Shown here: positions 8,773-15,651 of the stretch, in pieces | Position numbering within the stretch: position 1 is the stretch's first letter | Layout: the number at the start of each line of letters is the position of its first letter | From: a virus | Virus record (IMG/VR): IMGVR_UViG_3300022074_000238 | Span: 1-30,494 of that record | Length of the DNA stretch: 30,494 nt | Reading direction: 5' to 3' (one strand) | Notes under the pieces: generated by a model | Database searches by the model: none | Told to the model about the DNA's origin: nothing | What the model saw: only the letters and a program-made list of their open reading frames with translations | Position numbers and translations under genes: made by a program

Positions 8773-8796
8773 AAATAATTTTTATAGGAGTAAAAA

Positions 8797-10128
8797 TTGA
8801 AAATTAAAGAAATGTTAGAAAAAAGAGAGGGACTTGTTGACGAAGTCAAGGCTATGACCGAGCTTGCTGAAAAGGAAGACAGAGACTTTAACGACGAGGA
8901 AACTCAAAAATATGACTCCCTTAAAAGTGAAATTAACGAACTTGGCGACAGAATAACTGAAGCTGAGGAAATTAGAAAAGCTGAGAAAGAAATAGCCGAG
9001 AGCCGTGAAAAGCTAGGGGTTGTTGAGGAAAGACTAGAGCCTGTTGTTGAGGAAATAACAGAGCCTGGTGTCTACCGTCAAGGTGGAGAGCACTCATTTC
9101 TTAGTGACGCTTTTAACAGTCGTCAAGGTGATTACCAAGCTCAAGACAGAATTAACAGGCACCAAGCTGGAAATGGTGAGAAGAGAGACGTAGGAACTGG
9201 TGCATTTGCCGGTCTTGTCGTTCCTCAATACCTTACTGACTTAGTTGCACAAAAGGCCAGAGCTGGAAGTCCATTTTACAATGCTTTACCTAAGGCACCT
9301 TTACCAGATAAAGGTATGAAGGTTGAGCTATCTAGAATTACTACAGGTTCTGCAAACGCATTTCAGGCCACAGAAAACTCTGCACTTCAAGAGACCAACA
9401 TGGATGACACTCTCTACACAGTGAATGTCAACACCATCGGTGGTCAGCAGGATGTATCTCGTCAAGCAATTGAGAGAGGCACCGACCTTGAAGGCATTAT
9501 TTTTAGTGACTTGATTGCTGCTTATTACACAGAACTTGATGAAAAATTAATTAATGGTGATGGCACAGGTGGAGCACCTGAAGGCATTAGAAACGTTACA
9601 GGAATAAACACCGTAACTTATACTGATGGAACTCCAACAGTTGGAGAGCTTTATCCTAAGTTAATTGATGCGATTCAAAAAATAAATAGCAATAGATTTG
9701 CTGCGGCTACAGCGATCATTATGCATCCACGTAGGTGGGGTTTCTTTTCTGCTGGAGTAGACGGAAACTCAAGACCATTGGTCTTGCCTGCTGGAAATAA
9801 TCCAAGCGATGCATTTGGTATCGGTGAGGCTGCTGGCTACGGTCAAGTTGTTGGTCAGATTGCTGGTTTACCAGTTATTGCTGATGCAAATATCACAACT
9901 TCTGACGGTGGTGGAAATAACCAAGACCAAATTTATGTAGTTAAGGCTGACGACCATATTCTCTTTGAAGAGTCTGGAAGTCCGTTCAGACTTAGATTCG
10001 ACGATGTCGGGTCCGGGTCACTTACAGTCAAGTTGGTTTGTTATGGCTATGTTGCTTATGCATCAGGTCGTTACCCAGCTGGAATTACAAAAATTCAAGG
10101 AACTGGATTAATTACACCTAGCTTTTAG
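8797..10128 (+). CDS. Major capsid protein (HK97 fold)
   Basis: This 443-residue protein builds the capsid shell. The first ~85 residues are charged and predicted coiled coil, matching the HK97 delta (scaffold) domain that the maturation protease removes. The body reads as HK97 fold: GTGAFAGLVVPQYLTDLVAQ, SALQETNMDDT, GQQDVSRQAIERG, INGDGTGGAPEGI and AIIMHPRRWGF, ending in LVCYGYVAYASGRYPAGI. The start is TTG 8797, supported by TAGGAG six bases upstream; no ATG is placed to encode the full delta domain. A strong hairpin follows the stop. Confidence 0.95.
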   Translation: MKIKEMLEKREGLVDEVKAMTELAEKEDRDFNDEETQKYDSLKSEINELGDRITEAEEIRKAEKEIAESREKLGVVEERLEPVVEEITEPGVYRQGGEHSFLSDAFNSRQGDYQAQDRINRHQAGNGEKRDVGTGAFAGLVVPQYLTDLVAQKARAGSPFYNALPKAPLPDKGMKVELSRITTGSANAFQATENSALQETNMDDTLYTVNVNTIGGQQDVSRQAIERGTDLEGIIFSDLIAAYYTELDEKLINGDGTGGAPEGIRNVTGINTVTYTDGTPTVGELYPKLIDAIQKINSNRFAAATAIIMHPRRWGFFSAGVDGNSRPLVLPAGNNPSDAFGIGEAAGYGQVVGQIAGLPVIADANITTSDGGGNNQDQIYVVKADDHILFEESGSPFRLRFDDVGSGSLTVKLVCYGYVAYASGRYPAGITKIQGTGLITPSF

Positions 10129-10138
10129 TTAGGATTTT

Positions 10139-10166
10139 TTAGCCAGGGCTTTAGGGTCCTGGCTAA
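10139..10166 (+). terminator. Stem-loop after the capsid gene
   Basis: TTAGCCAGG (10139-10147) and CCTGGCTAA (10158-10166) form a perfect 9-bp stem around a 10-base loop. The next bases are A-rich with no U tract, so this is not a standard intrinsic terminator. It may stabilise or attenuate the capsid transcript. Confidence 0.5.
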
Positions 10167-10185
10167 ATTAAAAAGAGGAGTATTC

Positions 10186-10395
10186 ATGGCTAAAAAATTA
10201 AAACTTAACAAAGATGAGATCTCTGCGTTGCTTGATGAACTTAAAGGTTATTTAGTTCACAAAAAAACAAAAAGAGCTAATGAAGTTAAAAAAGTTTTAA
10301 AGGATGCGGGAGTTCCTGAGTCTGCAATGGCGAAGCCTAAGGCTGAAACTGCAGCAAAGAAAAAACCTGTAGCTAAATCAAAACCTAAAAAATAA
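10186..10395 (+). CDS. Small Lys/Ala-rich protein
   Basis: This 69-residue protein lies between the capsid and head-tail connector genes and starts after a clear GAGGAG site. The first ~45 residues look helical (NKDEISALLDELKGYLV) and the tail is a Lys/Ala/Pro-rich run of the kind seen in DNA- or RNA-binding tails. I do not recognise the family. Position suggests a head-associated protein, for instance a decoration or DNA-contacting factor, but no motif proves it. Confidence 0.7.
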   Translation: MAKKLKLNKDEISALLDELKGYLVHKKTKRANEVKKVLKDAGVPESAMAKPKAETAAKKKPVAKSKPKK

Positions 10396-10397
10396 AA

Positions 10398-11024
10398 ATG
10401 GCTATTAATAATGGCTACTGCACCTTGGCAGAGATAAAATCATTTGTAAATATTTCTGATTCAACTGACGACGATGAACTAGAGGATGCAGTAAATTCTG
10501 CAAGTCGTCAAATCGATGCTTATTGTGGTCGTCAATTTTTTGCTGACGGTGCGGCAACTGCTAAAGTTTACAGAACTCGTAACCCCTACCAGGTTACTGT
10601 TGATGATATATCTACTTCTACTGGTCTTGTTTTAAAGTATGACGATTCCGATGATGGCACTTATGAGACTACCGTTGCATCAACTGATTTTATTTTACTT
10701 CCACTTAATGGCGAGGCTTTTGGTATTAGCGGTCTTGGTTTTACTTCTATTGAGCTTTTAACTGACGGATCTCACGAGTTTCCAACAACTATGTCAAATA
10801 ACAGACCTAGGATTCAAGTAACAGCTAACTGGGGGTTTGCTGCCGTTCCTGAGCCTGTTCGTCAGGCTTGTTTAATGTTAAGTAGTGAAAACTTTGCAAT
10901 GAGAAACACTCCCCTGGGCATTGCTGGTGTCGGTGAGTTTGGTGTCTTGGCTGTTCGTCAAAATCGTCAAATCACTAGAATGCTTGACCCTTATCGACGT
11001 GGGGACTCAGTTGGTGTTGCATAG
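10398..11024 (+). CDS. Head-tail connector protein (gp6-like)
   Basis: This 208-residue protein should form the ring that joins portal to tail. The N-terminus YCTLAEIKSFVNISDSTDDDELEDAVNSASRQIDAYCGR, quoted here in outline, matches the gp6-like adaptor pattern: a helix starting from T-x-x-E-[IL]-K, then D--L---I--AS--ID-YCGR-F. A beta-rich middle follows, then WGFAAVPEPVRQACLML and a C-terminal PYRR. The position after capsid and before the tail-end gene fits. The stop overlaps the next GTG start by one base. Confidence 0.85.
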   Translation: MAINNGYCTLAEIKSFVNISDSTDDDELEDAVNSASRQIDAYCGRQFFADGAATAKVYRTRNPYQVTVDDISTSTGLVLKYDDSDDGTYETTVASTDFILLPLNGEAFGISGLGFTSIELLTDGSHEFPTTMSNNRPRIQVTANWGFAAVPEPVRQACLMLSSENFAMRNTPLGIAGVGEFGVLAVRQNRQITRMLDPYRRGDSVGVA

Positions 11025-11446
11025 TGGCATCGTTTTCAACTATAAGATCTGCAATAAAAACAACCCTAGCTGATAACATTTCAGGTCTTAGGGTCTATGA
11101 CACTATTGATGACATGATTAATGTGCCTGCATGTGTTGTAGTTCCAAATTCTATTGATTTTAACGAGGCTATGGCTCGTGGGACTGACAAGTATGACTTT
11201 GATGTCCTGGTCGTTGTCAGTCGTGCTGATTCACGGTCTGGTCAAAATCAATTGGATTCTTTTATAAATGGATCAGGTTCAAATTCAATAAGGCAGGCTA
11301 TTTTTCAAAATTCAACTCTAGGCCAATCAGACACGTCTGCTGTTGTCACTACAATGAGTGATTATGGAGGAACTTACGCAGTTAATGGTGTCGAGTCAAT
11401 CGGTGCAAGACTCGGAGTTACTGTTTATACCAAGGGGTCAAGTTGA
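11024..11446 (+). CDS. Tail terminator / tail completion-like protein
   Basis: This 140-residue protein begins at GTG 11024, overlapping the connector stop by one base, so translation is probably coupled. The pattern STIRSAIKTTLADNISGLRVY, then PACVVVPNSIDF, a central DKYDFDVLVVVSR strand and a late IGARLGVTVYTKG is typical of proteins that cap the tail tube at the head end. The order connector, tail-end protein, tail tube supports this. Only weak sequence motifs exist in this family, so the call rests on pattern and place. Confidence 0.7.
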   Translation: MASFSTIRSAIKTTLADNISGLRVYDTIDDMINVPACVVVPNSIDFNEAMARGTDKYDFDVLVVVSRADSRSGQNQLDSFINGSGSNSIRQAIFQNSTLGQSDTSAVVTTMSDYGGTYAVNGVESIGARLGVTVYTKGSS

Positions 11447-11598
11447 AGTATAAAATTATTGGAAATAAAAAAATTGACGGCATAGAGCCTGGTGAGATTA
11501 TTGAAATCAAAGATGATAAAAAAGCAGACTCACTTGTTGCCGGTGGTCATATTCAAAAAATTAAAAGCGAAGCTAAAAAGAAAAAAGGAGCTAAATAA
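11443..11598 (+). CDS. Small Lys-rich protein, TTG start
   Basis: This 51-residue frame starts at TTG 11443, overlapping the preceding stop as TTGA, with AAGGGG just upstream. The product opens MKYKIIGNKKIDGIEPGE, has a short beta-like segment around LVAGGHIQKI, and ends in a Lys-rich tail. The opening resembles small head-tail proteins with a single compact fold, but I cannot assign it. Its stop overlaps the next start by one base, and the codon pattern matches neighbours. Confidence 0.6.
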   Translation: MKYKIIGNKKIDGIEPGEIIEIKDDKKADSLVAGGHIQKIKSEAKKKKGAK

Positions 11599-11675
11599 TG
11601 CCTAAAGGAATAGGTTACGGTGGCGGTAAAAAGAAAAAAAAGGGAATGAAAAAAAGCGGAGGTAAACGAAGGTAA
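11598..11675 (+). CDS. Tiny Gly/Lys-rich basic peptide
   Basis: A 25-residue frame sits exactly between two genes, sharing one base with each (TAATG on both sides). GGAG occurs eight bases before its ATG. The product is almost wholly Gly, Lys, Arg and Met after MPKGIGYGGG. I recall similar short basic peptides from uncultured marine phage genomes, but their role is unknown. It may bind nucleic acid or be a coupling device for the next gene. Confidence 0.45.
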   Translation: MPKGIGYGGGKKKKKGMKKSGGKRR

Positions 11676-12406
11676 TGGCGACATTTGTCCTAACTGACGG
11701 CAGGTTATTCATGAATGGGTTTGATTTATCAAGCCATACACAGTCTATGACTTTAGATTTGTCAGCTGACGAGGTCGACGTAACTGCTATAAACTCAGGA
11801 GGTTTTAGGTCAAAAATTGCAGGACTTCAAGATGCAAGTTTACAAGCATCAGGTTTTTTTGAAGCAGGAACCGATAAGCCTGACGCTCTTTTAGGTGTAT
11901 CTGCTGGTGCTGAAGTTATTTCTACTGTATCCCCTACTTCATCTGCTGGTGACATAGCTTATTTTTTAAAGTCTAGGCAGTTTAGTTATAATATTGGTGG
12001 TTCTGTTGGCGATGCTATGCCGTTCTCAATAAATAATTCAAACAGTTCAGACCGTGCTGTTCGTGGCACGATTATGGTCGATGATTCTGCAAATCTCACA
12101 GCTACTGGTAATTCAACAGGTCGTGAGCTTGGAGCTGTTGCTGCTACAAAATCTCTATTTGTTGCGGCTCATGTGGTCTCGGTCTCAGGCACTTCTACCC
12201 CTACCCTGGCTTTGAAAGTTCAAAGCGATGACAACGGATCATTCACTTCTGCTACAGATCGTATAACTTTAACTAATTTTACTGCGGTTGGAGCTCAATA
12301 TTCAAAAGTTGCTGGGGCAATTACTGACAATCATTTTCGTATTAATTACACTTTGTCTGGAACTTCCCCATCGTTCAAGGTTTTTATAACTGTAGGGATT
12401 GTATAA
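11675..12406 (+). CDS. Tail tube-like protein, long form
   Basis: This 243-residue protein opens MATFVLTDGRLFMNG, then DLSSHTQSMTLDLSADEVDVTA in outline. The same pattern occurs in the protein at 18991, so the two are paralogues. The first ~145 residues correspond to the tail tube fold. The last ~95 residues are an extra beta-rich domain (ALKVQSDDNGSF, then HFRINYTLSG), like the surface domains appended to some tail tubes. It follows the tail-end protein, the normal place for a tube gene. It is not followed by chaperones and tape measure; those follow the second copy. Confidence 0.72.
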   Translation: MATFVLTDGRLFMNGFDLSSHTQSMTLDLSADEVDVTAINSGGFRSKIAGLQDASLQASGFFEAGTDKPDALLGVSAGAEVISTVSPTSSAGDIAYFLKSRQFSYNIGGSVGDAMPFSINNSNSSDRAVRGTIMVDDSANLTATGNSTGRELGAVAATKSLFVAAHVVSVSGTSTPTLALKVQSDDNGSFTSATDRITLTNFTAVGAQYSKVAGAITDNHFRINYTLSGTSPSFKVFITVGIV

Positions 12407-12414
12407 TTGTTTTG

Positions 12415-12527
12415 GCTCACGCAAGTGAGACACGGCACTTCTTGTTGCTAACCCATCAGGACCCCGGCAGATAAATTCGATGACTCGTCATTGCAGCACC
12501 AGTCTGCCGGGAGTGTCGTTCTTGAGC
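12415..12527 (+). other. Nested hairpin element downstream of tail gene
   Basis: A gene-free stretch holds nested inverted repeats. CCCGGCAGA (12463-12471) pairs with TCTGCCGGG (12503-12511), nine base pairs. Inside it, ATGAC (12480) faces GTCAT (12487). Outside it, GACAC (12429) pairs with GTGTC (12513), and GCTCA (12415) with TGAGC (12523). CTCAC-GCAA-GTGAG at 12416-12429 is an alternative local hairpin. This may be a structured RNA or a protein-bound DNA site. I recognise no known family. Confidence 0.5.
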
Positions 12528-12551
12528 TAATAAAAATATCTTATTAATGAC

Positions 12552-12580
12552 TTGATATCTATCTCTAATTATGGTGTTAT
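12552..12580 (+). promoter_or_regulatory. Sigma70-like promoter for a short transcript
   Basis: TTGATA (12552-12557) and TGTTAT (12575-12580) are separated by exactly 17 bases. Transcription would start near 12587 and end at the terminator 12699-12721, giving a transcript of about 135 bases with no convincing gene. Confidence 0.5.
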
Positions 12581-12586
12581 TAAGTA

Positions 12587-12721
12587 ACTTCAATAAGCGA
12601 GATGGGGTTAATTAAATCCTCAGACGCTGGGCGAAAATCCCACGAAAAAACTAGAAAAACTGAGGGCCGAAGCTGACCGTGAGAAGTTAAAACAAAGGAA
12701 CCACCAACAGGTGGTTTTTTT
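12587..12721 (+). ncRNA. Putative structured small RNA
   Basis: Between a promoter-like element and an intrinsic terminator lies a ~135-base segment with no credible + strand gene. CCTCAG (12618-12623) can pair with CTGAGG (12660-12665), and TGGG (12628-12631) with CCCA (12639-12642) inside that loop. The terminator forms the 3' end. I see no match to tRNA, tmRNA, 6S RNA or a known riboswitch. It could regulate the fibre/lysis block or act on the host. Expression is inferred only from the signals. Confidence 0.42.
12699..12721 (+). terminator. Intrinsic terminator
   Basis: AACCACC (12699-12705), loop AACA and GGTGGTT (12710-12716) form a 7-bp stem that leads into a run of T to 12721. This is a standard rho-independent terminator between the head/early tail genes and the fibre block. 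Confidence 0.85.
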
Positions 12722-12729
12722 GTTTGTCC

Positions 12730-12761
12730 TTGGTCTTTTGTCCTGGCTGTTCTAGACCATA
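12730..12761 (+). promoter_or_regulatory. Possible promoter with TCTAGACCATA box, upstream of fibre gene
   Basis: TTGGTC (12730-12735) stands 17 bases before TAGACC inside TCTAGACCATA (12751-12761). The same 11-mer occurs at 18918-18928, upstream of the second tail tube gene, also about 18 bases after a TTGACA. This could be a shared late-promoter element; the -10 part does not resemble TATAAT. Confidence 0.3.
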
Positions 12762-12799
12762 AAACCTTTAGATCATAAAAATTAGAGTATTCTTTGCTC

Positions 12800-13501
12800 A
12801 TGGCTAATGGTTTTAAAGTTTTCAGCGTATCTGAGGTTCTTACTGCCGCTGATGTTAATGATTATTTAATGGAGCAAAGCATCAGCATTTTTGCAAACTC
12901 GACCGCACGTGATGCACAGATATCTAGTCCTGTTGAAGGGCAGTTTTGTTATTTGGCAGATTCAAATGTTCTGCAATTCTATAACGGAAGCAGTTGGGCA
13001 GGATATATTGATGAGGGAGACATTTCATCTGTAGTTGCTGGCACTAACATTGGAGGCGGTGGCACAAGTGGTGCCGTGACTTTGAACTTAGCTATTGATA
13101 GTGCAGTCGCTTTTGCTGACCAGACTGCGTCTGCAATTGTTTTAAAAGATTACGCTGAGACCGATGTGGCTATAACTTCAGGGACCACACTTGCTATTGA
13201 TTTAGCAAACGGTAACACAGGAAGCGTGACACTTGCTCATAGTGTTACTGATATAGATTTTACAAACGTTCCAACTAATGGAGTTTCAAGTTTTACTTTA
13301 AAAGTCACGCAAGATGGCACAGGGTCTAGGACTATGGCTATCAATGCGGTTACTGTAAATGGTGGAGGAAATGTAACAGCAAAGACTCCTGGTGCAGGTG
13401 GTCTTACTTTATCAACAGGTGCAGCTGACGTTGATTTATTAACGTTCTTATTTTTTGATGCAGGCACTCCCCTTTTAAATTCATTATTAGATTTTAGTTA
13501 G
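12800..13501 (+). CDS. Fibre-associated structural protein
   Basis: This 233-residue protein opens MANGFKVFSVSEVLTAADVNDYLMEQ. That opening, quoted here as two parts (MANGFKVF, then LTAADVNDYLMEQ), is common in virion or fibre proteins of marine phages. An early SSWAGYIDEGD and a beta-rich, Thr/Gly/Asp-rich body follow, consistent with a fibre shaft or tip. ATG 12800 is preferred over TTG 12794 because the conserved opening begins there. The ribosome site is weak (AGAG). A terminator lies upstream, so it probably has its own promoter. Confidence 0.7.
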   Translation: MANGFKVFSVSEVLTAADVNDYLMEQSISIFANSTARDAQISSPVEGQFCYLADSNVLQFYNGSSWAGYIDEGDISSVVAGTNIGGGGTSGAVTLNLAIDSAVAFADQTASAIVLKDYAETDVAITSGTTLAIDLANGNTGSVTLAHSVTDIDFTNVPTNGVSSFTLKVTQDGTGSRTMAINAVTVNGGGNVTAKTPGAGGLTLSTGAADVDLLTFLFFDAGTPLLNSLLDFS

Positions 13502-13509
13502 GAGTTTTT

Positions 13510-14361
13510 ATGCCACTTGGTGCAGCAAGGTTTGGACTTCAGTCAGGTGTCGTCAAAATGGATGCATCTGGTGGTTCAACTTCCACTTATACTGAGGGTG
13601 GTAAAAATTACAAAGCACACACTTTTACAAGTTCAAGTAATTTTGTTATTTCAACTTTAGGTGACGGTGCTACCCAGATTCTAATTGTTGCAGGTGGAGG
13701 TAGTGCAGGTGGCGGTAATGATGACCCTAATTCAGGAGGCGGTGGCGGTGCAGGTGCTTTTGTAGAAGATACTTTAACGTTTTCATCAAGTGGGACTTAT
13801 CCAATAGTAATTGGTGCGGGTGGTGCACAGGTAAGTCATACAAATGTTGGTAATCAAGGAAATGCTAGCCAAATTCAAGCCATTGGTGGTGGTTCAAATT
13901 TAAAACAAGGTAATGGTGGAGGTCGTGGTGGAGACCCTGGTGGTGTTGGTGGTGGTTCAGGTAACCCGAACGGTGGTTCTGGTGGGGGATCTGGTGGTGC
14001 AAACACAGGCACTTCATCAGGAGGTAGTAAAGGTAATAATGGCGGTCCTGGTGACGGTGGTGACCGTGCTGGTGGCGGTGGCGGTGCAGGTGAAAGTGGA
14101 AACTCAGACGGTCAAGGTGAGGGCGGTGATGGTTCCTCAAACACTTATAAAGACGGCTCAACAGATTTTTACGCTGGTGGTGGCGGTGGCGGTCGTGATG
14201 GTGGCTCTAATGGTGGCACTGGCGGTGGTGGCGATGGCACAGATGGTCAAAGTCCACACGCAGGAACCGCTAACACAGGCGGTGGTGGCGGAGGGGCCAA
14301 AGGAGCTCACGTTGGTCGTGCAGGAGGATCTGGCATTGTTGTGATAAGGTATGAGGTCTAA
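13510..14361 (+). CDS. Glycine-rich tail fibre / adhesin
   Basis: This 283-residue protein should be an exposed fibre that contacts the host. The first ~85 residues are a beta-rich Ser/Thr domain (YKAHTFTSSSNFVIS, then ILIVAGGGSAGG). Residues ~70-270 are dominated by Gly runs with Asn, Ser and Asp, the composition of polyglycine-II sandwich adhesins such as T4-like gp38. The C-terminus GSGIVVIRYEV is a recurring end of such phage fibres. TTAGGAG precedes the ATG by about five bases. The stop overlaps the next start by one base. Gly repeats could promote variation of receptor binding. Confidence 0.8.
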   Translation: MPLGAARFGLQSGVVKMDASGGSTSTYTEGGKNYKAHTFTSSSNFVISTLGDGATQILIVAGGGSAGGGNDDPNSGGGGGAGAFVEDTLTFSSSGTYPIVIGAGGAQVSHTNVGNQGNASQIQAIGGGSNLKQGNGGGRGGDPGGVGGGSGNPNGGSGGGSGGANTGTSSGGSKGNNGGPGDGGDRAGGGGGAGESGNSDGQGEGGDGSSNTYKDGSTDFYAGGGGGGRDGGSNGGTGGGGDGTDGQSPHAGTANTGGGGGGAKGAHVGRAGGSGIVVIRYEV

Positions 14362-14696
14362 TGGCACACTTTGCGGAACTTGACAATAATAATATTGTTA
14401 CTCGTGTCATTGTAATTTCTAACAGTGAGCTTGTTGACGAAAATGGAGACGAGCAGGAAAGTTTAGGAATAAATTTTATAACTAACACTTTAGGTTTTAG
14501 TGGGACTTGGAAGCAAACAAGTTATAACACTTTTGGTAATCAACACCTTGAAGGTGGCACTCCCCTGCGTGGTAACTTTGCAGGAATTGATTTTTCTTTT
14601 GACAGCACTAACAATGTTTTTATTGCACCTGAGCCAAATATTCCTGGTAAAACATACACTCTTAATAATTCAACTTGGTTATGGGAGATGGATTAA
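14361..14696 (+). CDS. Conserved phage tail-region protein, unknown function
   Basis: This 111-residue protein opens MAHFAELDNNNIVTRVIVIS and contains DENGDEQESLGINF, GTWKQTSYN, NFAGIDFSFD and a C-terminal W-x-W. Proteins of this layout (MAHFA-LD-NN-V-V--V, W-QTSYN, G--YD-----F--P-P) are frequent beside fibre genes in marine phages, including cyanophages, with unknown role. The location between the Gly-rich fibre and the endolysin fits a fibre accessory or chaperone. Overlaps of one base join it to both neighbours. Confidence 0.7.
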   Translation: MAHFAELDNNNIVTRVIVISNSELVDENGDEQESLGINFITNTLGFSGTWKQTSYNTFGNQHLEGGTPLRGNFAGIDFSFDSTNNVFIAPEPNIPGKTYTLNNSTWLWEMD

Positions 14697-15433
14697 TGCT
14701 TTTAGAAGTTAAAAGGACTCAGTTTGGTTCCGATGCCACAAATGGCGAGCTGTTCATTGATGGTGTCCGGGAGTGTTTTACCCTGGAGGATGAAGTTCGA
14801 GATGGTCCTAAGGTCTACGGCGAGACCGCTATTCCTCTTGGCGAGTATGAAATAAAATTACGAACCGTTGGCGGTTTTCATGACCGCACAAAAAAGCACT
14901 ACGATTCAAAGGATGGTTTTGGTCCTGGTTGGCATCAGGGTATGTTGTGGCTACAAGATGTGCCTGGGTTTGAGTTTATTCTTATTCATTCAGGTAATAC
15001 AGATGAGTCAACTGCTGGTTGCTTATTGGTTGGCAGGACTCAGCAAGATCTTAATATTTCTAAGGATGGATTCATTGGTCAATCTCGTGCTGCTTATGAG
15101 GCTTTGTATCCAAAAGTTCGAGATGCTTTGTTGTCTGGTCAAAAAGTGACAATTAAATATTCTAATCTAGGCCAAACAGTTGAAGCGGTCTCTGATGATA
15201 AAATTGAAAAAAAGGAGCACTTGTTGTCTAGAGGCGATAAAGGTTTAAATGTTAAATTTTTGCAATCACTTTTATTAAAGTGGGACGCAAATTGTTTGCC
15301 TAAGTTTGGAGCTGATTCAGACTTCGGTGGCGAGACTGAGGAAGCTGTAAAAAAGTTTCAATCAGCTAATAATTTAGACCCATCTGGCTTAATCGATTTT
15401 ATGACCACTATTGCTTTGTCAGTATACGTTTAG
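14696..15433 (+). CDS. Endolysin-like protein: DUF5675 plus peptidoglycan-binding domain
   Basis: This 245-residue protein probably acts on the cell wall during lysis. Residues 3-150 match DUF5675: GELFIDGVRECFTLEDEVR in outline, TAIPLGEYEI, and IHSGNTDESTAGCLLVG with His 98 and Cys 109, reminiscent of an L,D-transpeptidase-like His/Cys site. Residues ~180-245 look like a peptidoglycan-binding repeat: LLSRGDKGLNVKFLQSLL, then FGGETEEAVKKFQSANNLDPSG. ATG 14696 overlaps the preceding stop (TAATG); an in-frame ATG at 14675 lies inside the preceding gene. A holin-like gene follows. DUF5675 catalysis is not established. Confidence 0.8.
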   Translation: MLLEVKRTQFGSDATNGELFIDGVRECFTLEDEVRDGPKVYGETAIPLGEYEIKLRTVGGFHDRTKKHYDSKDGFGPGWHQGMLWLQDVPGFEFILIHSGNTDESTAGCLLVGRTQQDLNISKDGFIGQSRAAYEALYPKVRDALLSGQKVTIKYSNLGQTVEAVSDDKIEKKEHLLSRGDKGLNVKFLQSLLLKWDANCLPKFGADSDFGGETEEAVKKFQSANNLDPSGLIDFMTTIALSVYV

Positions 15434-15442
15434 GAGAAAAAA

Positions 15443-15646
15443 ATGGATTTTAAGTCTTGGGCTATCAATGTAGGGATTAGGACACTAAGGACTTTCATTC
15501 AAGCATTTTTGGGGATTCTAACGGCATCAGGCACAGGAATGGTTGAGATGGATGTTTTAACCAACGCACTTGTTGCGGGTCTTGTTGCTGCTGTTACAGC
15601 TCTACAAAATGGACTTGAAGAGTGGACTCCAAAAAATAAAGGCTAA
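15443..15646 (+). CDS. Holin-like membrane protein
   Basis: This 67-residue protein follows the endolysin-like gene after a strong AGGAGAAA site. It has hydrophobic or amphipathic segments at about 17-30 (TFIQAFLGILTASG) and 42-57 (LVAGLVAAVTALQ). A charged tail, EEWTPKNKG, follows. The layout RTFIQAFLG ... ALVAGLVAA resembles r1t-type actinophage holins, which permeabilise the membrane so that the endolysin can reach the wall. Size and position support this; sequence evidence is modest. Confidence 0.7.
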   Translation: MDFKSWAINVGIRTLRTFIQAFLGILTASGTGMVEMDVLTNALVAGLVAAVTALQNGLEEWTPKNKG

Positions 15647-15651
15647 TTTAA

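Noticed and set aside
10139-10166. Classic rho-independent terminator after the capsid gene
   Set aside because: The 9-bp stem has no T tract after it on either strand, so it is listed only as a stem-loop of unknown effect.
12421-12500. tRNA in the 12.4 kb gap (TTCGA present)
   Set aside because: The bases around TTCGA do not form a T stem, and no acceptor or anticodon arm can be drawn.
13865-14161. His-rich minus-strand and Val-rich plus-strand frames across the Gly-rich fibre gene
   Set aside because: They are shadows of GGT/GGC glycine codon runs in other frames, without ribosome sites.
13000-14361. Diversity-generating retroelement acting on the fibre genes
   Set aside because: No reverse transcriptase gene and no template/variable repeat pair is visible in the window.
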